From Sneathiella sedimenti (lineage in GTDB: Bacteria; Pseudomonadota; Alphaproteobacteria; Sneathiellales; Sneathiellaceae), in contig NZ_JAFLNC010000003.1 in NCBI RefSeq assembly GCF_017313765.1, positions 248,001 through 312,000 of the forward strand: DNA of 64,000 nt, read 5' to 3'. This document shows, piece after piece, positions 34,315 to 44,063 of this stretch (position 1 is the stretch's first letter; each line of letters begins with the position of its first letter). Below the pieces are notes generated by a model. That model ran no database searches, was not told the origin of the DNA, and saw only the letters and a program-made list of their open reading frames with translations. The position numbers and the translations under genes were made by a program.

Positions 34315-34779
34315 TTAAAGCCAGCGCCGAACCCTTGCCTTGTAGTCTAGATATTCCTTGCCAAACTTATCTTCAAGGTAGGCCTCTTCCCGGGCAATGA
34401 CATAATAGCGAATTACGACGAGACAGAAGGGAAGAAGAATAACGGCCAGCCAACTGCCAGCGGCAATGGCAATACCGGCATATAGCACGGCCATAGCGAG
34501 GTAAATAGGATTGCGGGAGTATTTATAGGCTCCATCGGAAATAATGGTCGTGGTGGGTTTCCAGGGTTCGACATTAGAACCGGCGGTATTGTGTTTTCGT
34601 GCCGCGACGAACAGGTAGATGGCGGAAAGGACAGCAATTACGCCGCCGAGTATGGTCAGGTAATTTGAGGAAAGACGGCTATCAATCCAGGCTGAATCTA
34701 AAAGAATCCCAACTGCAAGAAATGCCAGGAAACAAAGCGGCGGAGGAATTTTCACTCCGGCGTTATCAGGTTTAGACAT
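34315..34779 (-). CDS. Isoprenylcysteine carboxyl methyltransferase family protein
   Basis: This 154-residue membrane protein belongs to the ICMT-like family. The family's SAM-binding region is seen as GAYKYSRNPIYLAMAVLYAGIA, with FGKEYLDYKARVRRW at the end. About four helices are predicted. Bacterial members probably methylate small molecules or lipids rather than prenyl-cysteine; the substrate is unknown. GGGAGG lies in front of the ATG. Confidence 0.88.
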   Translation of the reverse strand: MSKPDNAGVKIPPPLCFLAFLAVGILLDSAWIDSRLSSNYLTILGGVIAVLSAIYLFVAARKHNTAGSNVEPWKPTTTIISDGAYKYSRNPIYLAMAVLYAGIAIAAGSWLAVILLPFCLVVIRYYVIAREEAYLEDKFGKEYLDYKARVRRWL

Positions 34780-34855
34780 CGGTGCCTCCCTTATAAGCTG
34801 CTTAATATTAGCAAAAAAGAGGCAATGTATCCGTGTCGCGCGTCACAAACGGCTG

Positions 34856-36043
34856 CTATTGCGGAACATTGGCCGCGAGATATTCGATTGCTGCCTGCGT
34901 TCCGCCCGTTCCATGGGGAATTTTCAGGGCTTTCAGACTCATTTCTATGGAGCTTAGCGTCCCCAGTAGCATCGGCGCATTGATATGTCCCATATGCGCA
35001 ATCCGAAGTGCTTTTCCCGAAAGGGCCGCGATACCGACGCCTACCACAACTCCGCATTTCTCACTGCAGTAGTCATGGATGGGGCCGAGGTTTTCCTCGT
35101 TGCTGACAAGGACAGTCGTAACAGAATTCGCCCGTTCCTTCGGTTCTGTAATATTAAAAGCGAATTCGCCTTGTTCGGACCATTTTTCAACGGCCGCTCG
35201 CGTCGCGCCCGCAAGCAGTTGATGACGGGTGAAAATCTGATTCAGCCCTTCCTCGCGGATTATTTCAAACGCTTTTTGCAGGCCGAAAAGCATGTGGACG
35301 GGTGGGGTGCCGGCATAATTTTGGTAATGCTCTGCGCCCTGTCGACTGGTCCAGTCCCAATAGGCCGTTCGAAGATTGGCGTTTTGGTGGCGTGCCATGG
35401 CCTTTTTATTGGCGATTGTGAAGCTAACGCCTGGTGACATCATCAAGCCCTTTTGACAGGCGGCGACGGTAACGTCGACCCCCCATTCATCCATCCGATA
35501 GTCCATCGTTCCCAGGGAGGCAATTGTATCCACCATCAGCAAGGCGTCATGACCGGCATTGTCAATTGCGCGGCGAATCGCCGGGATATCATTAAATACG
35601 CTGGAGGCTGTGTCGACCTGTACAACAAGGACGGCCTTGATGTCGCCGCTCTTGTCCGCTTTTAGCCGGGCCTCGACCGCATCTGGGTCGACTGCTTTTC
35701 GCCAATTACCGGGCAGGACTTCCACATCCAGTCCGATGGTGCCGCCAGATTGTCCCCAGCCAGCAGCAAATGAGCCGCTCTCGAGCACCAGCACTTTTTC
35801 ATTCCGGCTGAGAACATTGCTGAGTGCAGCTTCCCATGCACCATGGCCGTTGGCGATGTAAATGAAGGGTGTACCATTGGATTTGCTGATCATGCGTAGA
35901 TCATCTTTAAGGCGGGCGGTCACATTGACGAGCTCGCCCTTGCGAATATCCACAGCCGGACGGTGCATTGCCGCCAAGACTTCATCGGGAACGGTTGTTG
36001 GACCAGGTATGCTCAAAAATTGGCGGCCGTTTCTGACACTCAT
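34856..36043 (-). CDS. Class V pyridoxal-phosphate aminotransferase (serine--glyoxylate type)
   Basis: This 395-residue enzyme resembles serine--glyoxylate or alanine--glyoxylate aminotransferases. It has IPGPTTVPDEVLAAMHRP at the start, ANGHGAWEAALSNVLS for the cofactor phosphate, VDTIASLGTMDYRMDEWGVDVTVAACQKGLMMSPG, with Asp and the Lys of QKG that forms the Schiff base, and a C-terminal domain ending in IGALSGKALRIAHMGH-like (IAALSGKALRIAHMGH). Such enzymes serve photorespiratory-like or serine-cycle metabolism. The donor is inferred from the family. The upstream ribosome site is weak. Confidence 0.88.
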   Translation of the reverse strand: MSVRNGRQFLSIPGPTTVPDEVLAAMHRPAVDIRKGELVNVTARLKDDLRMISKSNGTPFIYIANGHGAWEAALSNVLSRNEKVLVLESGSFAAGWGQSGGTIGLDVEVLPGNWRKAVDPDAVEARLKADKSGDIKAVLVVQVDTASSVFNDIPAIRRAIDNAGHDALLMVDTIASLGTMDYRMDEWGVDVTVAACQKGLMMSPGVSFTIANKKAMARHQNANLRTAYWDWTSRQGAEHYQNYAGTPPVHMLFGLQKAFEIIREEGLNQIFTRHQLLAGATRAAVEKWSEQGEFAFNITEPKERANSVTTVLVSNEENLGPIHDYCSEKCGVVVGVGIAALSGKALRIAHMGHINAPMLLGTLSSIEMSLKALKIPHGTGGTQAAIEYLAANVPQ

Positions 36044-36130
36044 AATGGTATTTTCCCGTATTAGATATTCATTGGCGTTGAAAAGTGTATGCGCTTTTGC
36101 GGGCAGGGCAATCGCAATTTATTCAGCTGC

Positions 36131-37393
36131 TCAATCGTCATCAGGATTTTCCTTCCGCCCATAGGCCTTCTGTGCGACAGAACTGTAGAGCTGCTTGCTT
36201 GATGAGCCGAGGCTGCCAAGAGGCAAGAACTCCGCTTTTTTCTTGCCGGAGGGACGCTGAATGACACGGACAATTGTCAATGCCGTAAGAAACAATGTGC
36301 AGCCCATTATATAGTAAAACAGGCCGTTCGGTCCGACCTGCCCCATGATTTGCGAGGCGGCAATCGGTCCGATGCTGGCACCCGTACCATAGGCCAGCAA
36401 GAGACCCGCGGAAACCTGGACCAGCCGATCCTGATCCGCGAGGTCATTCACCTGTGCGGACGACATCGGATAAATGGTATAGCAAAAGCCACCATAGATA
36501 AGGCAAAAGCCAAACAGGGCCAGAATATAGTGCTCTTCGGCGGCCCAAATAATGCCGCCGCTGACGAGCGCGGTGGCAAGCGCGGAACTGATCAGGATTG
36601 TCCGCCGATCAAAGAGGTCAGACAGCCGGCCTACCGGAAACTGCAGGAGCATGCCCCCCAGGAGGATCGTCGCCATGAAGGTGGATATCTGGCCAAGGGT
36701 CAAGCCGATGGTGGCCGCAAAGATAGGGCCCATACTGTTGATGGCGGAATTTGTGAGCCCCGCAACAAGGGTACCTGCAACGCCAACAGGCGAAATCCTG
36801 ACCAGATCGCGGAATTTCATCCTCTCCGGAGCTGATGGTTTAGGCGCGGTTGCCCGGGTCAGAAGAATGGGGACAAGCGCGATGGAGAAAATAATTGATG
36901 CGACGGAGAAGAGTTGGAAGCTGTCGGGGTTCGCAATCGTGATCAGGAACTGGCCGGAGCCGGCGCCAAGATAGTTCGTGATCATATATAGCGAGAGAAC
37001 ACGGCCGCGCGTCGCGTTGGTCGAGCGTTCGTTCAGCCAGCTCTCAACGATCATCACCATGCCGGCCATGCAAAACCCGGTAATTGCCCGCAAAATGAAC
37101 CAGGCAACCGGATCGATGATAAGTACATGCGCGAGCACGGCAACAGACATGACAGAGGCGAAGGCGGCAAAACTTCGGATGTGACCCGCGCTTGCCACTA
37201 CCCGCACGGCATAAAAGGCGCCCAGCAACATGCCAATGAAAAATCCGGCCATGATCAAGCCAGTAATTTCCGTCGAAAACCCTTCAAGCTTGCTGCGCAG
37301 ACCTAGTAGAGTCCCGAACATCGCGTTGGCGACCATCAGCAGGCCATAGCTTGCCAGAAGGGAGGCGACGGATTTAATTGAGCTCCATATCAT
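36131..37393 (-). CDS. MFS transporter (YcaD-like)
   Basis: This 420-residue permease has 12 helices and matches the YcaD-like major facilitator group: LLMVANAMFGTLLGLRSKLEG, ITGFCMAGMVMIVESWLNERSTNATRGRVLSLYM and FPVGRLSDLFDRRTIL in the second half. The substrate is unknown. The ATG at 37393 overlaps the last base of the upstream transporter stop in TGATG, so translation is coupled. The C-terminal 40 residues are hydrophilic with several lysines. Confidence 0.9.
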   Translation of the reverse strand: MIWSSIKSVASLLASYGLLMVANAMFGTLLGLRSKLEGFSTEITGLIMAGFFIGMLLGAFYAVRVVASAGHIRSFAAFASVMSVAVLAHVLIIDPVAWFILRAITGFCMAGMVMIVESWLNERSTNATRGRVLSLYMITNYLGAGSGQFLITIANPDSFQLFSVASIIFSIALVPILLTRATAPKPSAPERMKFRDLVRISPVGVAGTLVAGLTNSAINSMGPIFAATIGLTLGQISTFMATILLGGMLLQFPVGRLSDLFDRRTILISSALATALVSGGIIWAAEEHYILALFGFCLIYGGFCYTIYPMSSAQVNDLADQDRLVQVSAGLLLAYGTGASIGPIAASQIMGQVGPNGLFYYIMGCTLFLTALTIVRVIQRPSGKKKAEFLPLGSLGSSSKQLYSSVAQKAYGRKENPDDD

Positions 37394-38613
37394 CAGCCGG
37401 ATCCGGTAACGGTTTGTGATGTCCGCACGGTCCAAGCCATCGCAGCGATCGATAAAGCGCCGAGCACGGCAAAGCTGGCGACGAGCGGAAGAACAGTGCC
37501 ATCATAGAGCTGCGCAATCACCGTACCAAGGCCCATGGAAACAAAAGTTGTAATGGAGCCGATCACGGCTGCGGCAACACCGGCAATATGTCCGAGCGGT
37601 TCCATTGCCATGGCGTTGAAATTCCCGAACAGGATGCCGATGCAGAAGAAGATCACCATAAAGAAGGAAACCAGCGCCCAAAGCGGAGGCTGGCCGTTCC
37701 AAAGATAGGTGTACACCATAAACAGCATGGACAGCACGGTCAGCGCGACTAGTGCGTGATAGGAGAGCTTGCGCATGCCAAAACGCATCACCAGGCGGGC
37801 GTTCACGAACGAGGCTGTCCCTAGCGCCAAGGCCAGCACTCCAAAATAAACGGCAAACATATCGCCCACACCGTATTGGTCCTGGAAAATCTGCTGTGAC
37901 ATGGTGAGGTAGCCAAGAAAAGCGCTAAAAATAAAGCCGCCAACCATGGTAAAGCCAAAAGCAGCGCGCGTGCGAACCACTTCCTTGACCGCCCGCCAGA
38001 TACGCTTGAGAGAGAGCGGCGCGCGATGTTCGAGCGCCAGTGTCTCTTCCTGCCGCAGGCCGAACCAAATGAGTGTCGCCAGTCCGAGGACAAATAAAGC
38101 GACAAAAATCATCCGCCATTCAGCAAAATAAAGGATGAGTTGGCCAAGCGCCGGCGCCAATACCGGCACCAGAATAAACACTGTCATTACCAAGGAGACA
38201 AAGCGCGCCATTTCACGCCCCTGATATTGATCACGTATAAGGGCGAGTGAGACGATCCGCGGCGAAGCGACACCTAGTCCCTGTAACAAGCGGCCGACCA
38301 GCATGATTGTAAAGTTCTGGGCAAAAATGGATAAGAGACAGCCTATGAGAAACAGGCCAAACCCCATATAAATAGCGGGCTTTCTCCCGATGCTGTCGGA
38401 GAGTGGACCATAAAACAGCTGACCTATTGCGAGGCCCAGAAAAACGGCGGCAATGACATACTGGCGGTCGTTCGGGTTCTCCGCCTGAAGATCCCGACTA
38501 ATATCGAAAAGGGCAGGAAGCATCACATCAATCGCCAACGCGACCATGGAAATCATGAATGCGAGCAGGATGATTTGCTCTACAAACCCAAGCTTTTTTG
38601 ATGTTGCGGACAT
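37393..38613 (-). CDS. Bcr/CflA family multidrug efflux MFS transporter
   Basis: This 406-residue, 12-helix permease has Bcr/CflA features: IDVMLPALFDISRDL, the loop motif LFYGPLSDSIGRKPAIYMGF, and LQGLGVASPRIVSLALIRDQYQG. Members export drugs such as bicyclomycin or sulfonamides and are drug:H+ antiporters. No substrate can be assigned here. It heads a two-gene operon with the following MFS. An 11-base inverted repeat lies upstream at 38678-38720. Confidence 0.9.
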   Translation of the reverse strand: MSATSKKLGFVEQIILLAFMISMVALAIDVMLPALFDISRDLQAENPNDRQYVIAAVFLGLAIGQLFYGPLSDSIGRKPAIYMGFGLFLIGCLLSIFAQNFTIMLVGRLLQGLGVASPRIVSLALIRDQYQGREMARFVSLVMTVFILVPVLAPALGQLILYFAEWRMIFVALFVLGLATLIWFGLRQEETLALEHRAPLSLKRIWRAVKEVVRTRAAFGFTMVGGFIFSAFLGYLTMSQQIFQDQYGVGDMFAVYFGVLALALGTASFVNARLVMRFGMRKLSYHALVALTVLSMLFMVYTYLWNGQPPLWALVSFFMVIFFCIGILFGNFNAMAMEPLGHIAGVAAAVIGSITTFVSMGLGTVIAQLYDGTVLPLVASFAVLGALSIAAMAWTVRTSQTVTGSG

Positions 38614-38677
38614 TTGGCGAGCACAGGCTCCTGTTTAGCCGACAGCGTTCGGGATAAAAGCAGGAAGCTGCATGCCT

Positions 38678-38720
38678 TATAGTGGAGTGTCATCTTCTGC
38701 CCTAATGAAACTCCACTATA
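38678..38720. promoter_or_regulatory. 11-bp inverted repeat upstream of MFS operon
   Basis: TATAGTGGAGT (38678-38688) and ACTCCACTATA (38710-38720) are perfect inverted copies with 21 bases between. On the minus strand the ACTCCACTATA half includes a possible -10 (TATAAG) for the bcr-type gene. No T-run follows, so an operator is more likely than a terminator. The core ACTCCACTAT also occurs at the predicted -10 of hspQ near 58777-58786. Confidence 0.55.
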
Positions 38721-38778
38721 GTATATTTTATTTTGGGCTGAACAGACTGTTTTTAATCAAACAGATTCTTGTCGGCAT

Positions 38779-39321
38779 TTAGTGCCCGTTAGTACTGCCC
38801 AGGGCTTGCTGCAACCGTTGAAATGTTAAGTCATCCCAAGCAGGAGATCCGTAAATTTCGACGAAGTTGCGGTTTCCCACTTGTGCCAGCGAATGGTCAG
38901 CCGTAAAGCCCAACGCGCGAATATAGTCGTGGTTTGCAACAACGAACTGAGTTTTATACGGAAAGAGGAAGTAACCTTCGCGCTGAACAAATTGAATCAG
39001 AGCCTCCTCATAGTTGCGACACCAGAGGTTTAAAAGCCCTGAGCATTTAGGGTCGTACCATAACACTCCCATATCATCCCCAACTCTTGCGGATCCGCTG
39101 AGGACATGATGGGCATGTTGCCAGCTTTTATATCCAGCCAGACGAGCGACTGCCTTCAGCGCATCTTTATGTTGATAAGGGGGTTCCTGCTTGCCGGACT
39201 TTTTCAAGATTTTAACCGCTTCCGGCTTTTTATCGGCGGCAGCCTTCAAAAGGATGCGGCTGCGGATTTTCAGTTCCGCGAGCGAGCGACAGGTAATGGA
39301 CGTATTTTCCGAAATAGACAT
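38779..39321 (-). CDS. Uncharacterised protein, glyoxalase-related N-terminal region
   Basis: This 180-residue protein is not assigned. The N-terminal 75 residues (SLAELKIRSRILLKAA, then HKDALKAVARLAGYKSWQHAHHVL) resemble the small domain found in glyoxalase-related proteins, where a helix ends in GYKSWxHxxH. The C-terminal 100 residues carry LWYDPKCSGLLNLWCRNYEEAL and FPYKTQFVVANHDYIRALGF. The many His and Cys may bind metal, but no catalytic set can be pointed to. A GGAG ribosome site precedes the ATG. Cytosolic location is expected. Confidence 0.65.
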   Translation of the reverse strand: MSISENTSITCRSLAELKIRSRILLKAAADKKPEAVKILKKSGKQEPPYQHKDALKAVARLAGYKSWQHAHHVLSGSARVGDDMGVLWYDPKCSGLLNLWCRNYEEALIQFVQREGYFLFPYKTQFVVANHDYIRALGFTADHSLAQVGNRNFVEIYGSPAWDDLTFQRLQQALGSTNGH

Positions 39322-39622
39322 ATCTTAACTCCAAAGTTTTATCGGCGTCCCGCGAGGCCAAACTTGTAATTATTTAACATGTCTGTGTCTGAAGTCGTTT
39401 CAGGGTGATGTCATCTTGAGCGGGCAGGCGCCCCTGAGAGCCTGCGGCGAATATAGCCATGGATTTCCGCAAGTCAATTCTCGGTAGCATAATTTTCCGG
39501 CCAGCATCTCGCTGCAATACTGCAGCGAATATTTTTCCATTTCGATTTTCCGGCAATGCGGAGTAAGCTTTACGCATGCTGACGGGAAATTCCGCATCGA
39601 AAATAAATAACAGGGAAGCAGC
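39322..39622. other. 301-base gene-free interval
   Basis: Both flanking genes start here and are transcribed outwards, so this interval must hold two promoters. I see no convincing sigma-70 boxes, palindrome or hairpin. A CAGGGAAGC ribosome site lies before the plus-strand MFS start at 39623. Confidence 0.4.
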
Positions 39623-40990
39623 ATGACCCAAAATAAAAGCAAGGTTCAGTTGAGCGGTGTGGACGCAGTATTGGCACGCACCCCGTTTTTTTATGGATGG
39701 GCGGTGGTCGCCATTGTTTTCATCACCATGGGGATCGGCGTAAATGTCAGGACCTCATTTTCGTTGCTATTTCCGGCCATCCTGAATGAGTTCGGCTGGG
39801 ACCGGGCTACAACAGCGGCCGCTTTTTCAATTGGCTTCGCGCTGGCCGCAATTCTGGCGCCGATTGTCGGCAAGCTTCTTGAGTTCGTGGCGCCGCGGTT
39901 TCTCCTCTCCGTGTCGGCGATAACGGTCAGTCTCGGCCTGATACTGTCGACGATTGCTACGCAACCCTGGCATTTTTACCTCACGCTTGGAGTGTTGATG
40001 GTCGGAACCGGTATTGTCCTCACCTATGTTGGCCAATCGATGTTTCTGCCGAACTGGTTTCAGCGGCGACGTGGACTGGCGGTGGGGATTGCATTTTCCG
40101 GGGTCGGGGTAGGCTCAATGATCCTGATGCCAATAATTCAGGAGGCGATTTCTGCGGATGGCTGGCGGGATGCCTGCTGGCTGATGGCGGCCCTATTGTT
40201 GTTCATCATATTGCCGCTCAACTTCTTTTTCCAGCGCAAGCAACCGTCGGACATTGGCCTTTATCCTGATGGGGATGCGGCACCGGATAAGGAGAAAACC
40301 CGCGCGCAGCAAGACGCCGCAGATCCTGTGGTGGACCACGACTGGGTCAGTACCGACTGGACCATAAAAAAGGCGGTGAAGACAGGGACGTTCTGGTGGT
40401 TGGCATTGGCATGTTCAACAGCGCTCTATGTCTGGTATGCGGTCCAGGTACATCAAACTAAGTATCTAATTGAGATCGGCTTTTCGGATCTGGAGGCGGC
40501 GTCTGCATTGGGACTCGTCGGATTCGCCGGGGTTCTCGGCCAGATTTATCTTGGTAATCTTTCTGATCGGATCGGTCGGGAATGGGTCTGGACCATCTCG
40601 ACCACGGGGTTCCTGTTAAGCAGTGTATTATTGTTGGTCATGGAATATGTGCCAAGCGCCGTGATGATGTATGCGATGGTTATCCTGCAGGGTGGCCTTG
40701 GTTATGGCGTGGCGACCGTATACGGTTCCATGCCTGCAGATCTTTTCCAGGGGCGGGGATATGGTATTATATTCGGGACGATCAGTACGCTCGCCTTGGT
40801 TGGCGGGGCGGTTGGGCCTTGGCTGACGGGCTTATTTTATGATGAAGTCGGGAACTATCATCTCGCCTTTTATGTCATTATCGGCATGTCTTTTTTGTCG
40901 ATTTTGTCCGTCTGGCTGGCAGCGCCGAGGAAACGCCGACTGGTCGCGGGTCAGGCCCAAAAGCGTGCCGCGTTAGCGACAGCAGGCTAA
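39623..40990 (+). CDS. MFS transporter (oxalate/formate- or monocarboxylate-type)
   Basis: This 455-residue permease has 12 helices. It resembles the monocarboxylate or oxalate:formate group: FFYGWAVVAIVFITMGIGVNVRTSFSLLFPAI, IGFALAAILAPIVGKLLEFVAPR, and a long central loop with charged residues (GDAAPDKEKTRAQQDAADP) between the two six-helix halves. The second half has GFAGVLGQIYLGNLSDRIGRE. Substrate unknown. It is followed by an SDR gene after 30 bases. Confidence 0.9.
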   Translation: MTQNKSKVQLSGVDAVLARTPFFYGWAVVAIVFITMGIGVNVRTSFSLLFPAILNEFGWDRATTAAAFSIGFALAAILAPIVGKLLEFVAPRFLLSVSAITVSLGLILSTIATQPWHFYLTLGVLMVGTGIVLTYVGQSMFLPNWFQRRRGLAVGIAFSGVGVGSMILMPIIQEAISADGWRDACWLMAALLLFIILPLNFFFQRKQPSDIGLYPDGDAAPDKEKTRAQQDAADPVVDHDWVSTDWTIKKAVKTGTFWWLALACSTALYVWYAVQVHQTKYLIEIGFSDLEAASALGLVGFAGVLGQIYLGNLSDRIGREWVWTISTTGFLLSSVLLLVMEYVPSAVMMYAMVILQGGLGYGVATVYGSMPADLFQGRGYGIIFGTISTLALVGGAVGPWLTGLFYDEVGNYHLAFYVIIGMSFLSILSVWLAAPRKRRLVAGQAQKRAALATAG

Positions 40991-41020
40991 ACGTAATTTT
41001 CAAGTAATGTGGATTAAGAA

Positions 41021-41779
41021 ATGACTGAGAAAAACAGGATCGCGCTCGTTACCGGAGCGGGGGCGGGGATTGGCCGGGCGGTTTCCCTGACGCTGATGAA
41101 AAATGGATACCGTGTCGCCTTGGCTGGCCGCAATCGTGTAACTCTTCAGGAAACCAAGGATCTTGCGGGTTCTGCTTCTGCCAATGGACTGGTCGTTGTT
41201 ACAGATGTCAGTGACCAGGTGTCGGTGGATGCCCTGTTCGATACAATCAGGGAAAACTTTGGCAGACTTGACCTTCTTTTTAATAATGCCGGCATTGGTG
41301 CACCGCCTGTTACGCCGGATGAGTTGGCTGTTGATCTCTGGCAGAATGTGGTGAACACAAACCTCAACGGCTCCTTCTACTGCGCACGTGCTGCATTTGG
41401 TCTCATGCGGGAACAACGCCCGATGGGGGGCCGGATTATCAACAACGGATCAATCTCGGCACATGTCCCCCGCCCAAACAGTATTGCTTATACGTCGACC
41501 AAGCACGCCATCACGGGGCTGACGAAATGCCTTTCGCTGGATGGGCGCGCCTTTGATATCGCCTGCGGGCAGATTGACATCGGCAATGCGGAAACACCGA
41601 TGACAGCCGTTATTAAAAAAGGTGTTCCGCAGGCCAATCTCTCAGTGATGCCGGAGCCGGTCATGGACGTCGAGAATGTTGCTTCTGCCGTTCTTTACAT
41701 GGATAGCCTGAGTCTGGATGCGAATGTCCAGTTCATGACGATTATGGCGACAAAAATGCCGTTCATCGGGCGCGGATAA
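41021..41779 (+). CDS. Short-chain dehydrogenase/reductase
   Basis: This 252-residue enzyme has the classical SDR sites: the nucleotide-binding [12 protein letters not shown] (residues 12-23), NNAGIGAPP, and the catalytic Ser-Tyr-Lys set with [27 protein letters not shown]. The Arg in the AGRN after strand 2 suggests NADP preference. The substrate is unknown. It starts 30 bases after the MFS stop and probably belongs to the same transcript. Confidence 0.92.
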   Translation: MTEKNRIALVTGAGAGIGRAVSLTLMKNGYRVALAGRNRVTLQETKDLAGSASANGLVVVTDVSDQVSVDALFDTIRENFGRLDLLFNNAGIGAPPVTPDELAVDLWQNVVNTNLNGSFYCARAAFGLMREQRPMGGRIINNGSISAHVPRPNSIAYTSTKHAITGLTKCLSLDGRAFDIACGQIDIGNAETPMTAVIKKGVPQANLSVMPEPVMDVENVASAVLYMDSLSLDANVQFMTIMATKMPFIGRG

Positions 41780-41860
41780 GCTAGGGCTTTCAAACTGGGA
41801 ATTGATACATATATCTAACCGATCGTTCCAAAATTACTGAAAAGGAAAGTCAGGTGTATT

Positions 41861-42700
41861 ATGTCCAACTTACGCAAAGTGGATCGCGTTATCCTCTCTA
41901 TTGAGGCTTCGGATGGTGCCGGTGTGAAGCTGCGCCGCTCCATCGGATCGGAATTGATATCGGATCTGGATCCGTTCCTCTTGCTTGATAACTTCGGCAC
42001 AGAGAACCCGGATGATTATATTGCCGGCTTTCCATCTCATCCCCATCGTGGTTTCGAGACCGTTACCTATATGATCGATGGTCAGATGCGTCATAAGGAT
42101 TCGACCGGATCAGAAGGCATTCTCGGTCCAGGAAGTGTCCAGTGGATGACGGCGGGGCGTGGAATAGTACATTCCGAAATGCCGGAGCAGCGGGAAGGCC
42201 GGATGAGTGGGTTTCAGCTCTGGGTCAATCTGCCGGCGAAGGACAAGATGTGCACGCCGCGATATCAGAACATCGACCCTGAGGATGTGCCCGTAGTTGA
42301 ACTCGACAGGGTGAAACTGCGTGTTCTCGCAGGAACGGTCGACAGCCTGGATGGCGCGGTTGCGGGCCCAGTTGTGGGTGTTGCAACCGACCCGATTTAT
42401 ATCGATGTCGCCCTTGCCCCGGGTGGAAGCTATAGCCACACGGTGCCTGAAGGACACACGGCGTTCGCCTACGTCTTTGAAGGTGTGGTTGACATCAGCG
42501 GTCAGGAAGTGAACCAGCATCATCTTGCCATTCTCTCGGATGGGGATCAGGTTCATTTGTCGAGTGAAACGGGTGGCCGGGCCATTCTTGTCGCCGGCCG
42601 ACCGATCGGCGAACCGGTGGCTCGCTATGGCCCGTTCGTAATGAACAGCTTTGATGAAATTCAGCAGGCTGTTCGTGACTTCCAGACAGGTAACTTTTAA
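41861..42700 (+). CDS. Pirin family protein
   Basis: This 279-residue protein has two cupin domains. The N-terminal pirin metal site is seen in GFPSHPHRGFETVTYMIDG with His residues, a later His in MTAGRGIVHSEMPEQ, and PEQREGRMSGFQLWVNLPAKDKM. The C-terminal cupin is less conserved. Bacterial pirins include quercetinases and regulators of pyruvate metabolism; the role here is open. It precedes the Old Yellow Enzyme gene by 85 bases. Confidence 0.92.
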   Translation: MSNLRKVDRVILSIEASDGAGVKLRRSIGSELISDLDPFLLLDNFGTENPDDYIAGFPSHPHRGFETVTYMIDGQMRHKDSTGSEGILGPGSVQWMTAGRGIVHSEMPEQREGRMSGFQLWVNLPAKDKMCTPRYQNIDPEDVPVVELDRVKLRVLAGTVDSLDGAVAGPVVGVATDPIYIDVALAPGGSYSHTVPEGHTAFAYVFEGVVDISGQEVNQHHLAILSDGDQVHLSSETGGRAILVAGRPIGEPVARYGPFVMNSFDEIQQAVRDFQTGNF

Positions 42701-42785
42701 GGTAGCTTGATCGTCCGGGGAAAGGCCGTTAGGATTTTCCCCGGCAGAAATTGTCACCAAGAGAATGACGAAAAAAAAGGATTAA

Positions 42786-44021
42786 GTGCCGATGTCAGTG
42801 GATATTTCTTCACCCATTACCCTCCCATGCGGTGTTTCCGTTAAAAACCGGATTGCCAAGGCCCCGATGACGGAAGGGCTGGCCGACCCGATGAACCGGG
42901 CGACCGAGCGTCACGTCAGGCTCTATCGTAAATGGGCGGAAGGGGGCGCGGGTATTCTCGTGACGGGTAATGTTCAGGTGGACCGGAGATATTTGGAGCG
43001 GCCGGGCAATGTCGTTATCGATCAGAATGGCGGCCTGGAGGAACTTCGCGCTTTCGCTGCCGCAGGGACGATTAACAATACCTTGCTGTTTATGCAGATT
43101 GGTCATGCGGGGCGTCAGACGCCGCGTCGGGTGAACCCTCGGCCCGTGGCACCGTCGGAAATCGCGATGACCCTGCCGGAGAGTGCCTTTGGTGCGCCTC
43201 GCGCGCTTACCTCTGACGAGGTAGAGGATGTGATCCGGCGATTTATCCATGTGGCAAAGGTTGCCAGGGAGACGGGCTTTTCCGGTGTTCAGGTTCATGG
43301 TGCGCATGGCTATCTGATTTCTGAATTTCTCTCCCCCCTCGCCAACCAGAGGACGGATAAATGGGGGGGCAGCCTTGAAAACAGGGCCCGTCTTTTGCGC
43401 GCCGTAGTACAAGGCATCCGAAAGGCGGTCGGGCCGGATTATCCGATATCCGTCAAGCTGAATTCTTCTGACTTCCAGAACGGCGGTTTCAGTCATGAGG
43501 ACTGCCTGCAGGTCGTGAAATGGCTGGAGGAAGATACGGTTGACCTTCTCGAGATTTCAGGTGGTAATTACGAGAATCCCGCCATGATGATCGGCGCGCG
43601 CGGAGCGGACGAAATCCGCAATTCGACCATCGCCCGGGAAGCTTATTTTATGGGTTATGCCAAAAGCATTCGCGAAGCGACAAATGTTCCTCTGATGATT
43701 ACTGGCGGCTTTCGGAGCCGTGCGGCAATGGATGAGGCGCTTGCCGGGGGCGATGTGGATGTTATCGGTATTGCTCGTCCCATGTGCGTTGATACGGACG
43801 CGCCTAACCAGCTGCTCGCTTCATCAGACGCCAGCACTGTCGCCTATGAACAGCAGATAAAGCCATCAAAAGGGGCGCTCGGCTGGTTCTGCCTCAATAT
43901 TATCAAGATTGCAGAGGGGACGGGGCCTAACCCGGATATGACCGGAGAGGAAGCCATTACAGCTTATCTTGAGAATGAAGAGAGGACCGCCGCCTCGTTA
44001 AAAGGAATGAATGTAGGTTAG
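42786..44021 (+). CDS. NADH:flavin oxidoreductase (Old Yellow Enzyme family)
   Basis: This 411-residue FMN enzyme has the TIM-barrel OYE layout: NRIAKAPMTEGLADPMNRAT (flavin site), LFMQIGHAGRQTPRR, VQVHGAHGYLISEFLSPLANQRTDKWGGSLENRARL with catalytic His and Tyr-type region, and GGFRSRAAMDEALAGGDVDVIGIARPM for phosphate binding. It reduces activated alkenes. AAGGA is four bases before a GTG at 42786 and ten before an ATG at 42792, so the start is uncertain by two codons. It follows pirin and SDR genes. Confidence 0.9.
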   Translation: MPMSVDISSPITLPCGVSVKNRIAKAPMTEGLADPMNRATERHVRLYRKWAEGGAGILVTGNVQVDRRYLERPGNVVIDQNGGLEELRAFAAAGTINNTLLFMQIGHAGRQTPRRVNPRPVAPSEIAMTLPESAFGAPRALTSDEVEDVIRRFIHVAKVARETGFSGVQVHGAHGYLISEFLSPLANQRTDKWGGSLENRARLLRAVVQGIRKAVGPDYPISVKLNSSDFQNGGFSHEDCLQVVKWLEEDTVDLLEISGGNYENPAMMIGARGADEIRNSTIAREAYFMGYAKSIREATNVPLMITGGFRSRAAMDEALAGGDVDVIGIARPMCVDTDAPNQLLASSDASTVAYEQQIKPSKGALGWFCLNIIKIAEGTGPNPDMTGEEAITAYLENEERTAASLKGMNVG

Positions 44022-44063
44022 CCGACTAAAAAATCATTGGGGGATTATGCTGCTTGAATTGAA

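Noticed and set aside
24437-39592. 14-base match ATGCTGACGGGAAA upstream of the cyclase-family gene (near 24437) and of the MFS gene at 39623 (near 39578)
   Set aside because: In 64 kb several 14-base matches are expected by chance, and no further copy was noticed.
42110-42760. Minus-strand open frame of 216 codons
   Set aside because: It lies opposite pirin, which has its metal ligands and a normal length.
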